A stretch of DNA of 64,000 nt, taken from assembly GCF_004328665.1 (NCBI RefSeq), contig NZ_CP019770.1:1798001-1862000 (forward strand). Direction: 5' to 3'. Shown here piece after piece: positions 25,826 through 34,769 of this stretch. Both the position numbers and the translations under genes were made by a program. Origin of the DNA: Pseudoalteromonas sp. DL-6 (GTDB taxonomy: Bacteria > Pseudomonadota > Gammaproteobacteria > Enterobacterales > Alteromonadaceae). Under the pieces are notes generated by a model. The model searched no databases. It worked only from the letters and a program-made list of their open reading frames with translations, and had not been told where the DNA came from. Each line of letters begins with the position of its first letter. Within the stretch, counting starts at the first letter, position 1.

Positions 25826-26671
25826 TTAACAGTTCAAAAAATCAATCACCTCTTCTTGCACATCAATATAATCATCTTCTGACATATTTAGTGTTGCTAA
25901 TACCTGTTTTTCTATATCATCCCAATCTTTGGTGGTGTCACCGCGTAAAACACTATTGACCAAATTTTCAGACATTTTTAAAACGCAATAACACAATTGT
26001 TGGTTACTACCGGTTATATTATTTAACATACTCATGTCGTGATGCCGCAGAATAAGCTGGCAAATATCTATAGGTAGATGCCAGCTGGACGCTAAGTAGT
26101 AACCCACAGTCGCATGATTAGTTCCATATAAACGCTCTTCTATATCTATCAAGCTTTCTCTGTGGGTATTATTTGAAGTATGCAAAGCACTCACGTAATT
26201 ATCGAATTTAATTGCCATCGGCACGATGCCACAATCATGGAACAAACCAAGGGTATACAAGTATTCTATTGGCACTTTTTCTTTTATACATTGGCCAACA
26301 ATCATATTTACCTCGGCAATTTCGGTGGCGGTATCCCAAAAGCGCTCTAAGCTAATGCAGCATTCTTTTTGGGTGAACATTTGCTTTAATTTTAAGCTTG
26401 GCACTAGCGCCTCAATTCCGTTCCAACCTAAAAACATAATGGCCTGTTTAATATCAGACACACTGCGCACTAAGCCATACGATGGTGAATTAATAATTTT
26501 TAGAATAGCCGATGAAATAGCCACATCTTTAGCAATGATCTCTGCGGCGTCTGAAAGTGAGGGTTCTTGAGCAGATGCTAATATTTCAAGCTCATTTAAG
26601 ATTTGTGGTTTTGGTGGAATAATAAAGTTTTTATTTACATCAGATAAAACCTGCTCATTAACTACAATCAT
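25826..26671 (-). CDS. HDOD domain protein
   Basis: The 281-residue protein has an HDOD domain over about 15-215, starting with IPPKPQILNELEILAS and containing ISSAILKIINSPSYGL, FWDTATEIAEVNMIVGQ, YTLGLFHDCGIVPMAIKF and ATVGYYLASSWHLP. HDOD is a degenerate HD fold: HDCG keeps part of the metal site but catalysis is not expected. HDOD proteins act in signalling and stress or motility networks. It is a single gene. Confidence 0.9.
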   Translation of the reverse strand: MIVVNEQVLSDVNKNFIIPPKPQILNELEILASAQEPSLSDAAEIIAKDVAISSAILKIINSPSYGLVRSVSDIKQAIMFLGWNGIEALVPSLKLKQMFTQKECCISLERFWDTATEIAEVNMIVGQCIKEKVPIEYLYTLGLFHDCGIVPMAIKFDNYVSALHTSNNTHRESLIDIEERLYGTNHATVGYYLASSWHLPIDICQLILRHHDMSMLNNITGSNQQLCYCVLKMSENLVNSVLRGDTTKDWDDIEKQVLATLNMSEDDYIDVQEEVIDFLNC

Positions 26672-26846
26672 TAATTTCTAGCCTCCGGCTAAGCTTTATG
26701 GATTATTTATTTAAGTCCATTTGAACTTTTATACTAGAAGTTGATTACTCAATATTCAATATTTTATCTGTTTTTAAAATTAACGATTTGGTGACTCAGC
26801 CTTTATTTTTCATTACTAATGCAACCTAAAAAACGGCCAATAAAAA

Positions 26847-26874
26847 AGCCCTCAATTGGTTGGTTAGAGGGCTT
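26847..26874 (-). terminator. terminator of the Rieske/amine operon
   Basis: AAGCCCTC / GAGGGCTT 8-bp stem followed on the minus strand by a T-run, 31 bp past the cupin stop. Confidence 0.8.
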
Positions 26875-26904
26875 AGGAACTAATTTGAACACTTGAAATG
26901 GCAG

Positions 26905-27255
26905 TTAAGCTATACCATGTATCTCTTTCCAATTACCTGGATGAACAACATAACCAAACAATGCATGTCCGCCATATACCAACTCTGTTCCTTCTGGTAT
27001 CCAGAGCATTTGCCCTGGCTTTACATGATGGGTTTCGCCATTTGCGGTTAACTCGAAGCAGCCTTCTATGACAAATACAACTTCATCATAAAGTACTGTC
27101 CACGCTACTTTTGCACCTTCCCATTTCGCAAAACCAACACCAATATTTGGTGATATTTCAGGGCTAAGTGCGCGAGCTACGTAGGCCATACCAGGTGTAT
27201 CTCCACGTACATTAAAGTCGAGTAATTTACTGTCTACTAATTTAACCTGTTTCAT
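26905..27255 (-). CDS. DUF861/EutQ-like cupin, last gene of amine operon
   Basis: The 116-residue single cupin includes AKWEGAKVAWTVLYDEVVFV, VIEGCFELTANGETHHVKPG and QMLWIPEGTELVYGG, the pattern of cupin_3 (DUF861) proteins related to EutQ. The canonical metal ligands are only partly present, so a catalytic role is uncertain. Its start overlaps the stop of the flavoprotein gene by 4 bp (ATGA), so it is translationally coupled. Similar cupins accompany amine-oxidising flavoproteins in many proteobacteria. Confidence 0.85.
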   Translation of the reverse strand: MKQVKLVDSKLLDFNVRGDTPGMAYVARALSPEISPNIGVGFAKWEGAKVAWTVLYDEVVFVIEGCFELTANGETHHVKPGQMLWIPEGTELVYGGHALFGYVVHPGNWKEIHGIA

Positions 27256-28568
27256 ATTTCAGTCCTACTTTGCCATTTGGCAAGTTTAATTCGGCTTTTT
27301 ACCCCTAAACCAAGCAATGGCTCTGGTGGATTTAAACTTGGCATACCCGTTACCTGTTGAATATCATCGAGCGACTGCGATGTTGCCCCCATAACATAAT
27401 CAGCAAGCAAAGTACCCGATACAGTTCCCCAAGCAACCCCGACACCGTTATCACACGCGCTGGCAAACACTCCATCATCGAGTTGGCCAAAGAAGTTAGT
27501 GAAGTTTCGCGAAATAGCATAAGTGCCGCCCCACGAATGTGTAAAAGGCACATCGACTAGTTGTGGATAGCGAGCTAAAAAGACTTTGCGATGATCGTTT
27601 TGAATTTCCTGGCGCAACTTATCACTAATACTGTTGCCATATTTAGCTACATGTTGATAGGTATTACGAATAATAATGCGACGGTCAGCGGTCATCCTAA
27701 GCGTTGTGCCAGCGTGATCAGCGGGTGTAAGTCCCCAATCAAGTAAGCCTGTATACTGCTGCATTTCTTTATCGGTTAGCGGCCGAGTCCAACTGGCAAA
27801 AGTCATTACAGGAAGTAATCGATTTTTTAAAAAACCAAACTCACGGGTAAAAATACTAGTACCTAGTAATAACTTAGGTGTTTTAATACTGCCGTGCTCC
27901 CCTTGCAACAGCCACCCGCCTTGCTCTTTCTCCAAGCGCACAATAGGCGAATGCTCAAATACCTCTATGTTTTTTGGTAAGTTCGCACCTAAACCACAGG
28001 CTAGTGCAGCGGGTTGAACCAAGTACCCCCCCGGAGTGTAAATAGCACGGCTGTAGTAATTAGTACCTAGTACTTTTGCCAAATCAGTGCCAGTAACATG
28101 CTCAAAGGGTTCGCCTAAATCAGTCATAAGATGTTCGAAGTGATCAAGGTAAGCTTCACCCCTTGCGCCTACTGCACCTTGGTATTTACCCGCAGCCGAC
28201 CACTGGCAATCAATGTTATATTTAGCGACTAAAGAAGCAAGCTGATCAATCGCGAAACGGTTAAGTGACAATAATCTTTGCTTATGTGCAGGATCTGGGT
28301 GCTCAAGAGAGAACTTATGCGGTAAGTCAATCACAAACCCTGAATTACGCCCTGAGGCACCTTGGCCTATTCGCTGTGCATCAATTAGGGCAATTCGTGC
28401 ATTTGGCGCGTGCTCAGCTAAACGACGTGCCATAGCTAAACCAGCAAAACCAGCGCCTAAAACCACGTAGTCAGCCTTTTGTGCCCCCGTTAAAAGCGCT
28501 TGCTTAGGTTGCTTTGGTAAAGCGTTATACCAGCCACAGGTATTATCATCATGCGGTAAATGAATCAT
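27252..28568 (-). CDS. FAD-dependent amine oxidoreductase (DAO family, PuuB-like)
   Basis: The 438-residue DAO-family flavoprotein has the dinucleotide-binding VVLGAGFAGLAMARRLAEH (G38, G40, G43), the IDAQRIGQGASGRNSGFV motif that holds the flavin and the C-terminal GVGVAWGTVSGTLLADY. It most resembles gamma-glutamylputrescine oxidoreductase and related amine oxidases, which turn a C-N bond into an aldehyde or remove N-methyl groups. The gene lies 3 bp behind the rubredoxin-reductase gene and overlaps the cupin gene. The substrate is inferred to be an intermediate of amine breakdown. Confidence 0.88.
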   Translation of the reverse strand: MIHLPHDDNTCGWYNALPKQPKQALLTGAQKADYVVLGAGFAGLAMARRLAEHAPNARIALIDAQRIGQGASGRNSGFVIDLPHKFSLEHPDPAHKQRLLSLNRFAIDQLASLVAKYNIDCQWSAAGKYQGAVGARGEAYLDHFEHLMTDLGEPFEHVTGTDLAKVLGTNYYSRAIYTPGGYLVQPAALACGLGANLPKNIEVFEHSPIVRLEKEQGGWLLQGEHGSIKTPKLLLGTSIFTREFGFLKNRLLPVMTFASWTRPLTDKEMQQYTGLLDWGLTPADHAGTTLRMTADRRIIIRNTYQHVAKYGNSISDKLRQEIQNDHRKVFLARYPQLVDVPFTHSWGGTYAISRNFTNFFGQLDDGVFASACDNGVGVAWGTVSGTLLADYVMGATSQSLDDIQQVTGMPSLNPPEPLLGLGVKSRIKLAKWQSRTEI

Positions 28569-28571
28569 GCT

Positions 28572-29963
28572 TTACTCCGTTGCTGCTAGGTTATTTAAAC
28601 TTATTTGCTCTAACCAATAACTGCGATTAGCTTGTACTTGTTTACCTAACAGGGCAAAACCAAGTACTTGCTCATTTGCATCATTAAATACAGCCACTAA
28701 CTCTTCACCTTGTTGTTTTATATGCCACTGACCTTGAGCCATAGGTGGCACAGGAAAAACAGTTAACGGCATAACAGGGGTTTTAACAATAACGGGGCTG
28801 GGCAAAAATTCGGCGTTAGTTACATTACCCAACAGACTATTGACTAAAGCAGGTAAAATTTGATTTATGGGTGCAATATATGGTTGCCATCCTTGCGATG
28901 TTTGCGCACAGTCACCTAATGCGAAAATAGCAGGGCGACTGGTTTGGCCATAGTCATTAACTTTAATACCACGCTCAACTTCAAGTCCAGCTTGCTCAGC
29001 AAGCGTTACATTTGGCACTAATCCTACTGCAGATAGCACCACGTCAACTTCAATCACTTGACCACTATTTAAGTGTAATAATGAACCAGAGTCGTTGACT
29101 TCAACACGGTTGATACTATCTTCTAAGTACCATGATACCCCCAAGTCTGCTAACTTTTGCTGTAAGGCTTCGCCGACTACTTGTGGGATCAGTCGATACA
29201 TTGGCCACTGCCCTAAACCAATAACACTCACTTCATAACCCTTGGCGCTCAAGTCATTTGCAAATTCACATCCAATTAAGCCATCGCCCAAAATAGCAAC
29301 TCGCTTTTTAGTATCAAGTTTTGCTCTCAATTGTGCATAATCTTGCAAATCATTCACACTTAGTACTTCTGAGGCGTCTCCAGAAATTGGAATTTTAATT
29401 GCTGACGCGCCTGTGGCTAGCACTAAACGTCTATACTCATAACGCCCTATGCTGGTGATTAGAGTGTGATTATCTGCATCTATTTGTTCAACACGTGTAT
29501 GCGGATAAACACGAATATTAAGACGCTGCTCCCACTCAAGTGCGGCTTCGTTTTGTAAATCAGTAGCGCTTTTCCCCATTGCAAAAGCATTTGAAAGTGC
29601 AGGTTTGCTGTAAAGTGAACCGTCATCAGCGGTGAATACAGTAATAGCTACCGTTGATGATTGTTTACGTAATGCAGCCGCTACTTGATAGCCGCTGTGA
29701 CCACTACCAATGATAACAATTGGGCCTTGCGGTTCATCAACAATGGTCTCAGAAACACGAGTATGTTGAACAGCAGCCGGTTCAGTTACTTGATCTTCAC
29801 TTATTTCGATCATTTCAAAATCGGCTTTGCCTACTAAACAATCTGGACATACCCAATCCTGTGGTACATCCTCCCAAAGAGTGCCGGGAGGAATGCCATC
29901 AGCAGGCCAACCTTGGGCCTCATCGTAAATGAGGCCACAAATAATACAGAGCCATTTTTTCAT
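28572..29963 (-). CDS. rubredoxin-NAD(P)H:rubredoxin reductase fusion
   Basis: From the better-placed ATG 29963 (463 residues; another ATG is at 29972), the protein begins with a rubredoxin domain: LCIICGLIYDEAQGW and VCPDCLVGKADF, four iron-binding Cys in CxxC pairs. A linker follows, and then a pyridine-nucleotide-disulphide-type reductase: IVIIGSGHSGYQVAAAL (FAD), AILGDGLIGCEFANDLSA (NAD) and PAIFALGDCAQ. The fusion carries electrons from NAD(P)H to the rubredoxin iron. It sits in a Rieske oxygenase operon and is the obvious donor for it, instead of the usual [2Fe-2S] reductase. Confidence 0.92.
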   Translation of the reverse strand: MKKWLCIICGLIYDEAQGWPADGIPPGTLWEDVPQDWVCPDCLVGKADFEMIEISEDQVTEPAAVQHTRVSETIVDEPQGPIVIIGSGHSGYQVAAALRKQSSTVAITVFTADDGSLYSKPALSNAFAMGKSATDLQNEAALEWEQRLNIRVYPHTRVEQIDADNHTLITSIGRYEYRRLVLATGASAIKIPISGDASEVLSVNDLQDYAQLRAKLDTKKRVAILGDGLIGCEFANDLSAKGYEVSVIGLGQWPMYRLIPQVVGEALQQKLADLGVSWYLEDSINRVEVNDSGSLLHLNSGQVIEVDVVLSAVGLVPNVTLAEQAGLEVERGIKVNDYGQTSRPAIFALGDCAQTSQGWQPYIAPINQILPALVNSLLGNVTNAEFLPSPVIVKTPVMPLTVFPVPPMAQGQWHIKQQGEELVAVFNDANEQVLGFALLGKQVQANRSYWLEQISLNNLAATE

Positions 29964-30066
29964 TTCTCTCATCCTAATGATTTGAGTTTAACCCTACGGG
30001 TTATCTACTGCAGCAAGTTACAAATAGATAAACCGTAGGTTTTATAAACTGAGTCGTTGCCACTCG

Positions 30067-31485
30067 TTATAAACGTATAGCAATATTGCGTGTTTGCATG
30101 TAGCTGTAGATGGCCTCTTGACCTTTTTCTCGGCCAAAACCAGACAGTCCTACTCCGCCAAATGGCGTTTCTATACCACCGGCAAACCACTCATTTATAA
30201 AAACTTGTCCACCCCGAAGTTGCTGGGCCACTTGTAATGTTTGACTAAGTGCTTCACCAAATACACCTGCTACTAAACCAAATTCAGTGCCATTAGCTAT
30301 TTTTACAGCCTGTTGCTCATCTTCAAATGGCATAATAACCAGAACCGGACCAAATACTTCTTGTTGAGATATAGACATATCAGGGGTTGCTTCGATCACA
30401 GTTGGAGCAACATAGTAACCTGCCAAATCAGGAGCGTAGCCACCACATAAAATAGTTGCCCCCTCTTTTTTAGCTTGTTCAATCATTGCCAATACACTGG
30501 TTTGTTGCGCCTGAGAAACTACTGGCGTTAAATCGGCCTGCTCTTCACCTGAGCCGATTACTAAACTTTCTGCCATAGTAACCACTGCTGCTTTAATCTC
30601 TTCGTAACGTGCTTTATCCACCAGTAAACGCGACATTGCAGAGCACACTTGTCCAGCATTAAAGAAAATACCTGTTTGCACACTACTGATAACTTTCTCA
30701 GTAGCCGCATCTTTAAGAACAATAGCCGCCGATTTACCACCCAATTCCATTACAGAAGGCGTTGCACGCTCAGCTGCACCTTTTAGAATACGTTGCCCAG
30801 TGGGCACTGAACCGGTAAACACAATTTGATTAACATCGTTGTGCTCAACTAGGTGACTGCCCACTACTGAACCCTTACCACACAATAGATTAATAGAGCC
30901 TCTTGGAAAGCCAACACTCTCGAGTGCTCTTACTAAATACACCATACCAATAGGCGAAATTTCGGGTGACTTAATAACTACTGCATTACCCGCTGCCAGC
31001 GCTGGAGCTAAAGAGCGAGCACAGATTGAAACCGGGAAGTTCCAAGGGACAATTTGTACCGATACACCCATAGGCACATATTGCGTAAAATCAATATAGT
31101 TTTTACCTAAAGGAATCGACGTACCTTCGAGTTTGTCGGCCATGCCGCCATAGTATTCAAAATAACGAGCAGCCTCTAAAAACTCATCTTTTGCATCCGC
31201 TAAGGTTTTACCGTTTTCTCTGCACAGAGCTAAAGCGCCTTCATCAGCTATCTCTTTAATAGCTTTTGCTGCATCAAGCATCCACGTTGTGCGTACAGCG
31301 GGACGTATATCGCTCAATAGTCCACTGCTGATGCATTGTCTAGCGGCGAGCATCGCATTGTTTGCATCATCAACACTGGCACTTGCAATCGTGCTATATT
31401 CCTGTGCCGTGGCAGGGTTTATTACCGAAATATAAGTGTGAGAGTCACACCATTGGCCATTTATGTAATTAAGATAATGAGTCAT
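30067..31485 (-). CDS. NAD(P)-dependent aldehyde dehydrogenase
   Basis: The 472-residue protein starts at ATG 31485, where GGAGG lies within the end of the Rieske gene; an open frame 14 codons longer overlaps that gene. The catalytic Cys281 (NAGQVCSA) and general base Glu247 (MELGGKSA) are present, with VPWNFPVSI and FTGSVPTGQ in the cofactor site. The gene begins 2 bp past the Rieske stop. It should oxidise the aldehyde released by the oxygenase or the flavoprotein; betaine-aldehyde-like or semialdehyde substrates are both possible. Confidence 0.92.
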   Translation of the reverse strand: MTHYLNYINGQWCDSHTYISVINPATAQEYSTIASASVDDANNAMLAARQCISSGLLSDIRPAVRTTWMLDAAKAIKEIADEGALALCRENGKTLADAKDEFLEAARYFEYYGGMADKLEGTSIPLGKNYIDFTQYVPMGVSVQIVPWNFPVSICARSLAPALAAGNAVVIKSPEISPIGMVYLVRALESVGFPRGSINLLCGKGSVVGSHLVEHNDVNQIVFTGSVPTGQRILKGAAERATPSVMELGGKSAAIVLKDAATEKVISSVQTGIFFNAGQVCSAMSRLLVDKARYEEIKAAVVTMAESLVIGSGEEQADLTPVVSQAQQTSVLAMIEQAKKEGATILCGGYAPDLAGYYVAPTVIEATPDMSISQQEVFGPVLVIMPFEDEQQAVKIANGTEFGLVAGVFGEALSQTLQVAQQLRGGQVFINEWFAGGIETPFGGVGLSGFGREKGQEAIYSYMQTRNIAIRL

Positions 31486-31487
31486 AA

Positions 31488-32675
31488 TTAAGCCTCCGTT
31501 ACAGATTTCACTTGTTTGGCAAGCCAAATTTGAAAAAAGTGTGTTGGTGTATCCATTTCAGGTGAAAAAGCCCCACCACCAAAACCAGGTGAGTATCGTC
31601 CTTGTTGCATCCCTTCAACTGCGCCAATATCTTCACCAAATACGACACGCCATGACTCAAGTGTTGCAGTACGACACGCCGCATACTCATCTTTAGTTGC
31701 TTCATCACCAATATAGAAAATACGTAAACGTTCGATAGTTTTATCTGTACTAATTGGGTCGATCATCATTGCAAAAGCGTGATCAGCTTGAATACCAATA
31801 AGTACATTTGGAAATAAAGCAACATATTCAGCATGGCGTAGCTTTTCCTCAGGCCAGCTTGGGAATTTCGGTAAGTGTGTACCAGCAGTATCAGAAAGGT
31901 TATATTTATAGCTACCTTGACCAGAAAAACGCTCATCAAACATGATATTGTAGTGATCTTCTAATTTAGAATAAGTATTTAACGCTGGATGTACCCAAGG
32001 TAAATGATAGGCTTCACAGAAGTTTTCTATGGTTAACTTCCAGTTACTTTTTACTTCAATTTCTAAGTGTCCGCCCATATTGGCACGACGTAATAAACTC
32101 AAACCATCGTCACCTAAAAACTCTTGCCAACGCTGTGTTAAAGGAGCTATATGCTCATCGAAAGAGCTCGCCTCGCCAGATAGATTAATGAATACCATAT
32201 CCATCCAAATAGCTGAGCGGATTGCTTTTAGCCCATGCTTTTCACATGCAAAACGTTCATCGTTATGTTTACCGATGCCACCTAAATGTGGAGTCCCTTT
32301 TAAGCTTCCATTTAAATCATAGGTCCATGAATGATACGGGCAGCGGATCATGCCTTGCACTTCACCTGCTTCATGTACTAACTTCATCCCTCGATGGCTA
32401 CACACATTATGAAATACCTGCACTTCGCCTTGGCGACTCTTCATCATTAATAAAGGCAAGTCCATAAAATCAATTGGCATAACATAACCATTTTTGATTA
32501 AATCTGATGCAAAACCAACGCATACCCATGTGTTACTAAAAACATGATCACGTTCAAAATTAAAGTACTCAGGATTGGTATATGCCTCGTTAGGCATACC
32601 TGTTGCATCATGTATCGGGTTTAGTACACGATCAATTTGCTTAATAGGAATTATTGTTTGTTTTACAGTGCCCAT
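31488..32675 (-). CDS. Rieske non-heme iron oxygenase alpha subunit, quaternary-amine type
   Basis: From ATG 32675 (395 residues; GGAG is 8 nt upstream; the open frame extends 60 codons further without RBS) the Rieske site is C92, H94, C112, H115 (CSHRG and CPYHSW). The catalytic domain has NWKLTIENFCEAYHLPWVHP with iron ligands H224 and H229 and a Glu (E221) where ring dioxygenases have the bridging Asp, as in GbcA and CntA. A third ligand is probably D349. GbcA/CntA-type enzymes oxidise glycine betaine, carnitine or similar trimethylamines. First gene of a five-gene operon, divergent from a BCCT transporter. Confidence 0.9.
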   Translation of the reverse strand: MGTVKQTIIPIKQIDRVLNPIHDATGMPNEAYTNPEYFNFERDHVFSNTWVCVGFASDLIKNGYVMPIDFMDLPLLMMKSRQGEVQVFHNVCSHRGMKLVHEAGEVQGMIRCPYHSWTYDLNGSLKGTPHLGGIGKHNDERFACEKHGLKAIRSAIWMDMVFINLSGEASSFDEHIAPLTQRWQEFLGDDGLSLLRRANMGGHLEIEVKSNWKLTIENFCEAYHLPWVHPALNTYSKLEDHYNIMFDERFSGQGSYKYNLSDTAGTHLPKFPSWPEEKLRHAEYVALFPNVLIGIQADHAFAMMIDPISTDKTIERLRIFYIGDEATKDEYAACRTATLESWRVVFGEDIGAVEGMQQGRYSPGFGGGAFSPEMDTPTHFFQIWLAKQVKSVTEA

Positions 32676-33038
32676 GCTCATTCTCCGAACGGTGTGTGTT
32701 TTAAAAAAATTTAAAGAGCAAAGTTCAATAATTAAAACCCATAGTTTTAACATTAACCTCACGCCCCAAACCCGTAACAACATTCTGTTATCAGATGTGT
32801 TGATTTTGATTAACAACAAAGCACTAAACAAACGATAATTTAGCATCTCACTCATGAGTTTTTGTAATGGTTAAGAGTGCAATAATATAAATATTGCTTA
32901 CTGGTTATAAATAAGCGGCAACATCGCATAAGCAAAGCTCATGGATTGATGAGGATTAATCATTTGTAAATTGCCGGTTAATTTTTTAGTTTCTTACCAC
33001 TTATTTAACAACAACAAAAAAGACAACGGAGCACACAC
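32676..33038. promoter_or_regulatory. divergent promoter region, Rieske operon and BCCT
   Basis: This 363-bp AT-rich gap contains an inverted repeat GCAATA-N7-TATTGC (32879-32897), the best candidate for a regulator site. Promoters for both directions must be here. The nearby GcvA-like LysR gene is the natural candidate regulator; binding is not shown by the sequence. Confidence 0.45.
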
Positions 33039-34703
33039 ATGAAAAAATCCGTAATTTTGGCTAAGTCTGGTTTTTTAAAGGGATTAAATCCGACGGTGAC
33101 CATCGCATCGAAGGTAATTCTAATCGCCTTTATTTTATTCATAGTCATACTTGCAAATAAAGCAGGGCAGTATTTTGAAAGCCTTTCGACTTTTTTACTC
33201 TACAATATGAAATGGTTTTCTATTGGCTTAGTAACTTTAGTCGTTGGTTTTTTACTTTATTTGATGGTAAGTCGATACGGCCATATTCGACTGAGCGAAA
33301 ATGACGACGATCAGCCTGAATTTAGTTTTTGGGCATGGATAGCCATGTTATTTTCTGGGGGGATGGGTATTGGACTGGTTTTTTGGTCTGTAGCAGAACC
33401 CATGTGGCACTATGCTGCAAACCCATTCACCGAGGGGTTAACGAATGAAGCAGCGTCAATGTCAATGCAGCTTACTTTTTACCATTGGGGACTCCATCCG
33501 TGGTCGCTTTTTGTAATAGTTGCCTTAGCCTTGTCTTATTTTTCTTACCGTAAAGGCCTTCCTTTTACCTTTCGCTCTATTTTACACCCACTGGTGGGCG
33601 ATAGAATTTATGGCCCTATAGGACATGTTGCCGATATTATCACGGTAGCCGTTACAGCCTTCGGCATCGCGCAAACCCTGAGCCTTGGAGTTATTCAAAT
33701 TAACTCTGGATTACAACAAACGTTTGGGATAGAGGTTAGCCTTGTTACTCAAACTGTGCTTATTATTGTGCTATGTACCATTGCTGTAGGCTCGGTTTTA
33801 TCGGGCGTTGGTAGAGGAATACGGCTACTCTCACAATGGAATATGCTGCTGTCGTTATTATTAGTATTGATAGTACTTGCAGTGGGTCCGACCCGTTATA
33901 TTTTAAATGTATTTATGGAAACATCAGGGAATTATATACAAAATTTAATTTCGATGGGGCTGTGGACTGATTCGCAAAATGACTCAGGATGGCAAAGCTC
34001 TTGGACCGCTTTTTATTGGCCATGGTGGTTAACTTGGGCACCGTTTGTAGGTATGTTTATTGCGCGAATTTCAAAGGGACGTACCATTCGCGAACTTATT
34101 GGTGGTGCTTTGGTGGCCCCAACTGTTATTGCCTTTATTTGGCTTTCCGTATTTGGTGGTAGCGCTTTAAAAATGGAGCAAAACGAACGAATTGCTGCAC
34201 AACAACAAACCGTTGTAACACAAAACAAAGTTACAGAAACAAACGCAGAACCCTTTAGTGGTGGTGTTGTGTTACAAGCAACCAAAGCAGATAGTACACG
34301 TGCCCTCTTTACCTTATTGGATAATTTAGACAGTAACTTATTAGGTAAATTACTGAGTGTATTAGCCTGTATCTTACTTGCTACTTATTTTATAACCTCA
34401 GCCGACTCGGGCACATTAATATTGTGTATTTTAGATGCTGCAGGTGATACTGAACCACCAACCTCTATTCGTATTTTATGGGGTATAGTTATTGCTATTA
34501 TTGCATGGGTACTTATTTATGCAGGAGGCCTGCAAGCAATAAAGTATGCGTCAATCATCATTGGCTTCCCTATTTCTATATTTATTTTAATGATGGGTGT
34601 CACCTTGTTTTATAGCATTCGCCGTGAACCAAAACCGTGGGCAATGTTGCCGCAGCACGTACATCCATGTAAAGAAAAACTAGATGGCCCTGTAGAGCAC
34701 TAA
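33039..34703 (+). CDS. BCCT-family transporter (betaine/carnitine/choline type)
   Basis: The 554-residue protein has twelve predicted helices. FSGGMGIGLVFWSVAEPMWH gives the BCCT glycine-rich motif with the aromatic box, and SSWTAFYWPWWLTWAPFVG followed by FIARISKGRTIRE is the family signature. BCCT carriers import quaternary ammonium or sulfonium compounds using Na+ or H+. The start is preceded by GGAG. It is divergent from the Rieske operon, so it most likely brings in the substrate of that pathway; osmoprotectant uptake alone would not need the oxygenase. Confidence 0.93.
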   Translation: MKKSVILAKSGFLKGLNPTVTIASKVILIAFILFIVILANKAGQYFESLSTFLLYNMKWFSIGLVTLVVGFLLYLMVSRYGHIRLSENDDDQPEFSFWAWIAMLFSGGMGIGLVFWSVAEPMWHYAANPFTEGLTNEAASMSMQLTFYHWGLHPWSLFVIVALALSYFSYRKGLPFTFRSILHPLVGDRIYGPIGHVADIITVAVTAFGIAQTLSLGVIQINSGLQQTFGIEVSLVTQTVLIIVLCTIAVGSVLSGVGRGIRLLSQWNMLLSLLLVLIVLAVGPTRYILNVFMETSGNYIQNLISMGLWTDSQNDSGWQSSWTAFYWPWWLTWAPFVGMFIARISKGRTIRELIGGALVAPTVIAFIWLSVFGGSALKMEQNERIAAQQQTVVTQNKVTETNAEPFSGGVVLQATKADSTRALFTLLDNLDSNLLGKLLSVLACILLATYFITSADSGTLILCILDAAGDTEPPTSIRILWGIVIAIIAWVLIYAGGLQAIKYASIIIGFPISIFILMMGVTLFYSIRREPKPWAMLPQHVHPCKEKLDGPVEH

Positions 34704-34727
34704 ATCAATATAATGAGACTAATAAAC

Positions 34728-34756
34728 AAAAACCCTGCTAGTTAGCAGGGTTTTTT
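34728..34756. terminator. bidirectional terminator between BCCT and lysR
   Basis: AAAAACCCTGCTA / TAGCAGGGTTTTT, 13-bp stem and T-run, in the 66-bp gap between convergent genes. Confidence 0.9.
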
Positions 34757-34769
34757 ATTGCAGTGTAAT

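Noticed and set aside
32676..32855. 60-codon N-terminal extension of the Rieske oxygenase
   Set aside because: No family similarity; GGAG before ATG 32675 and the family's normal start support the shorter protein.
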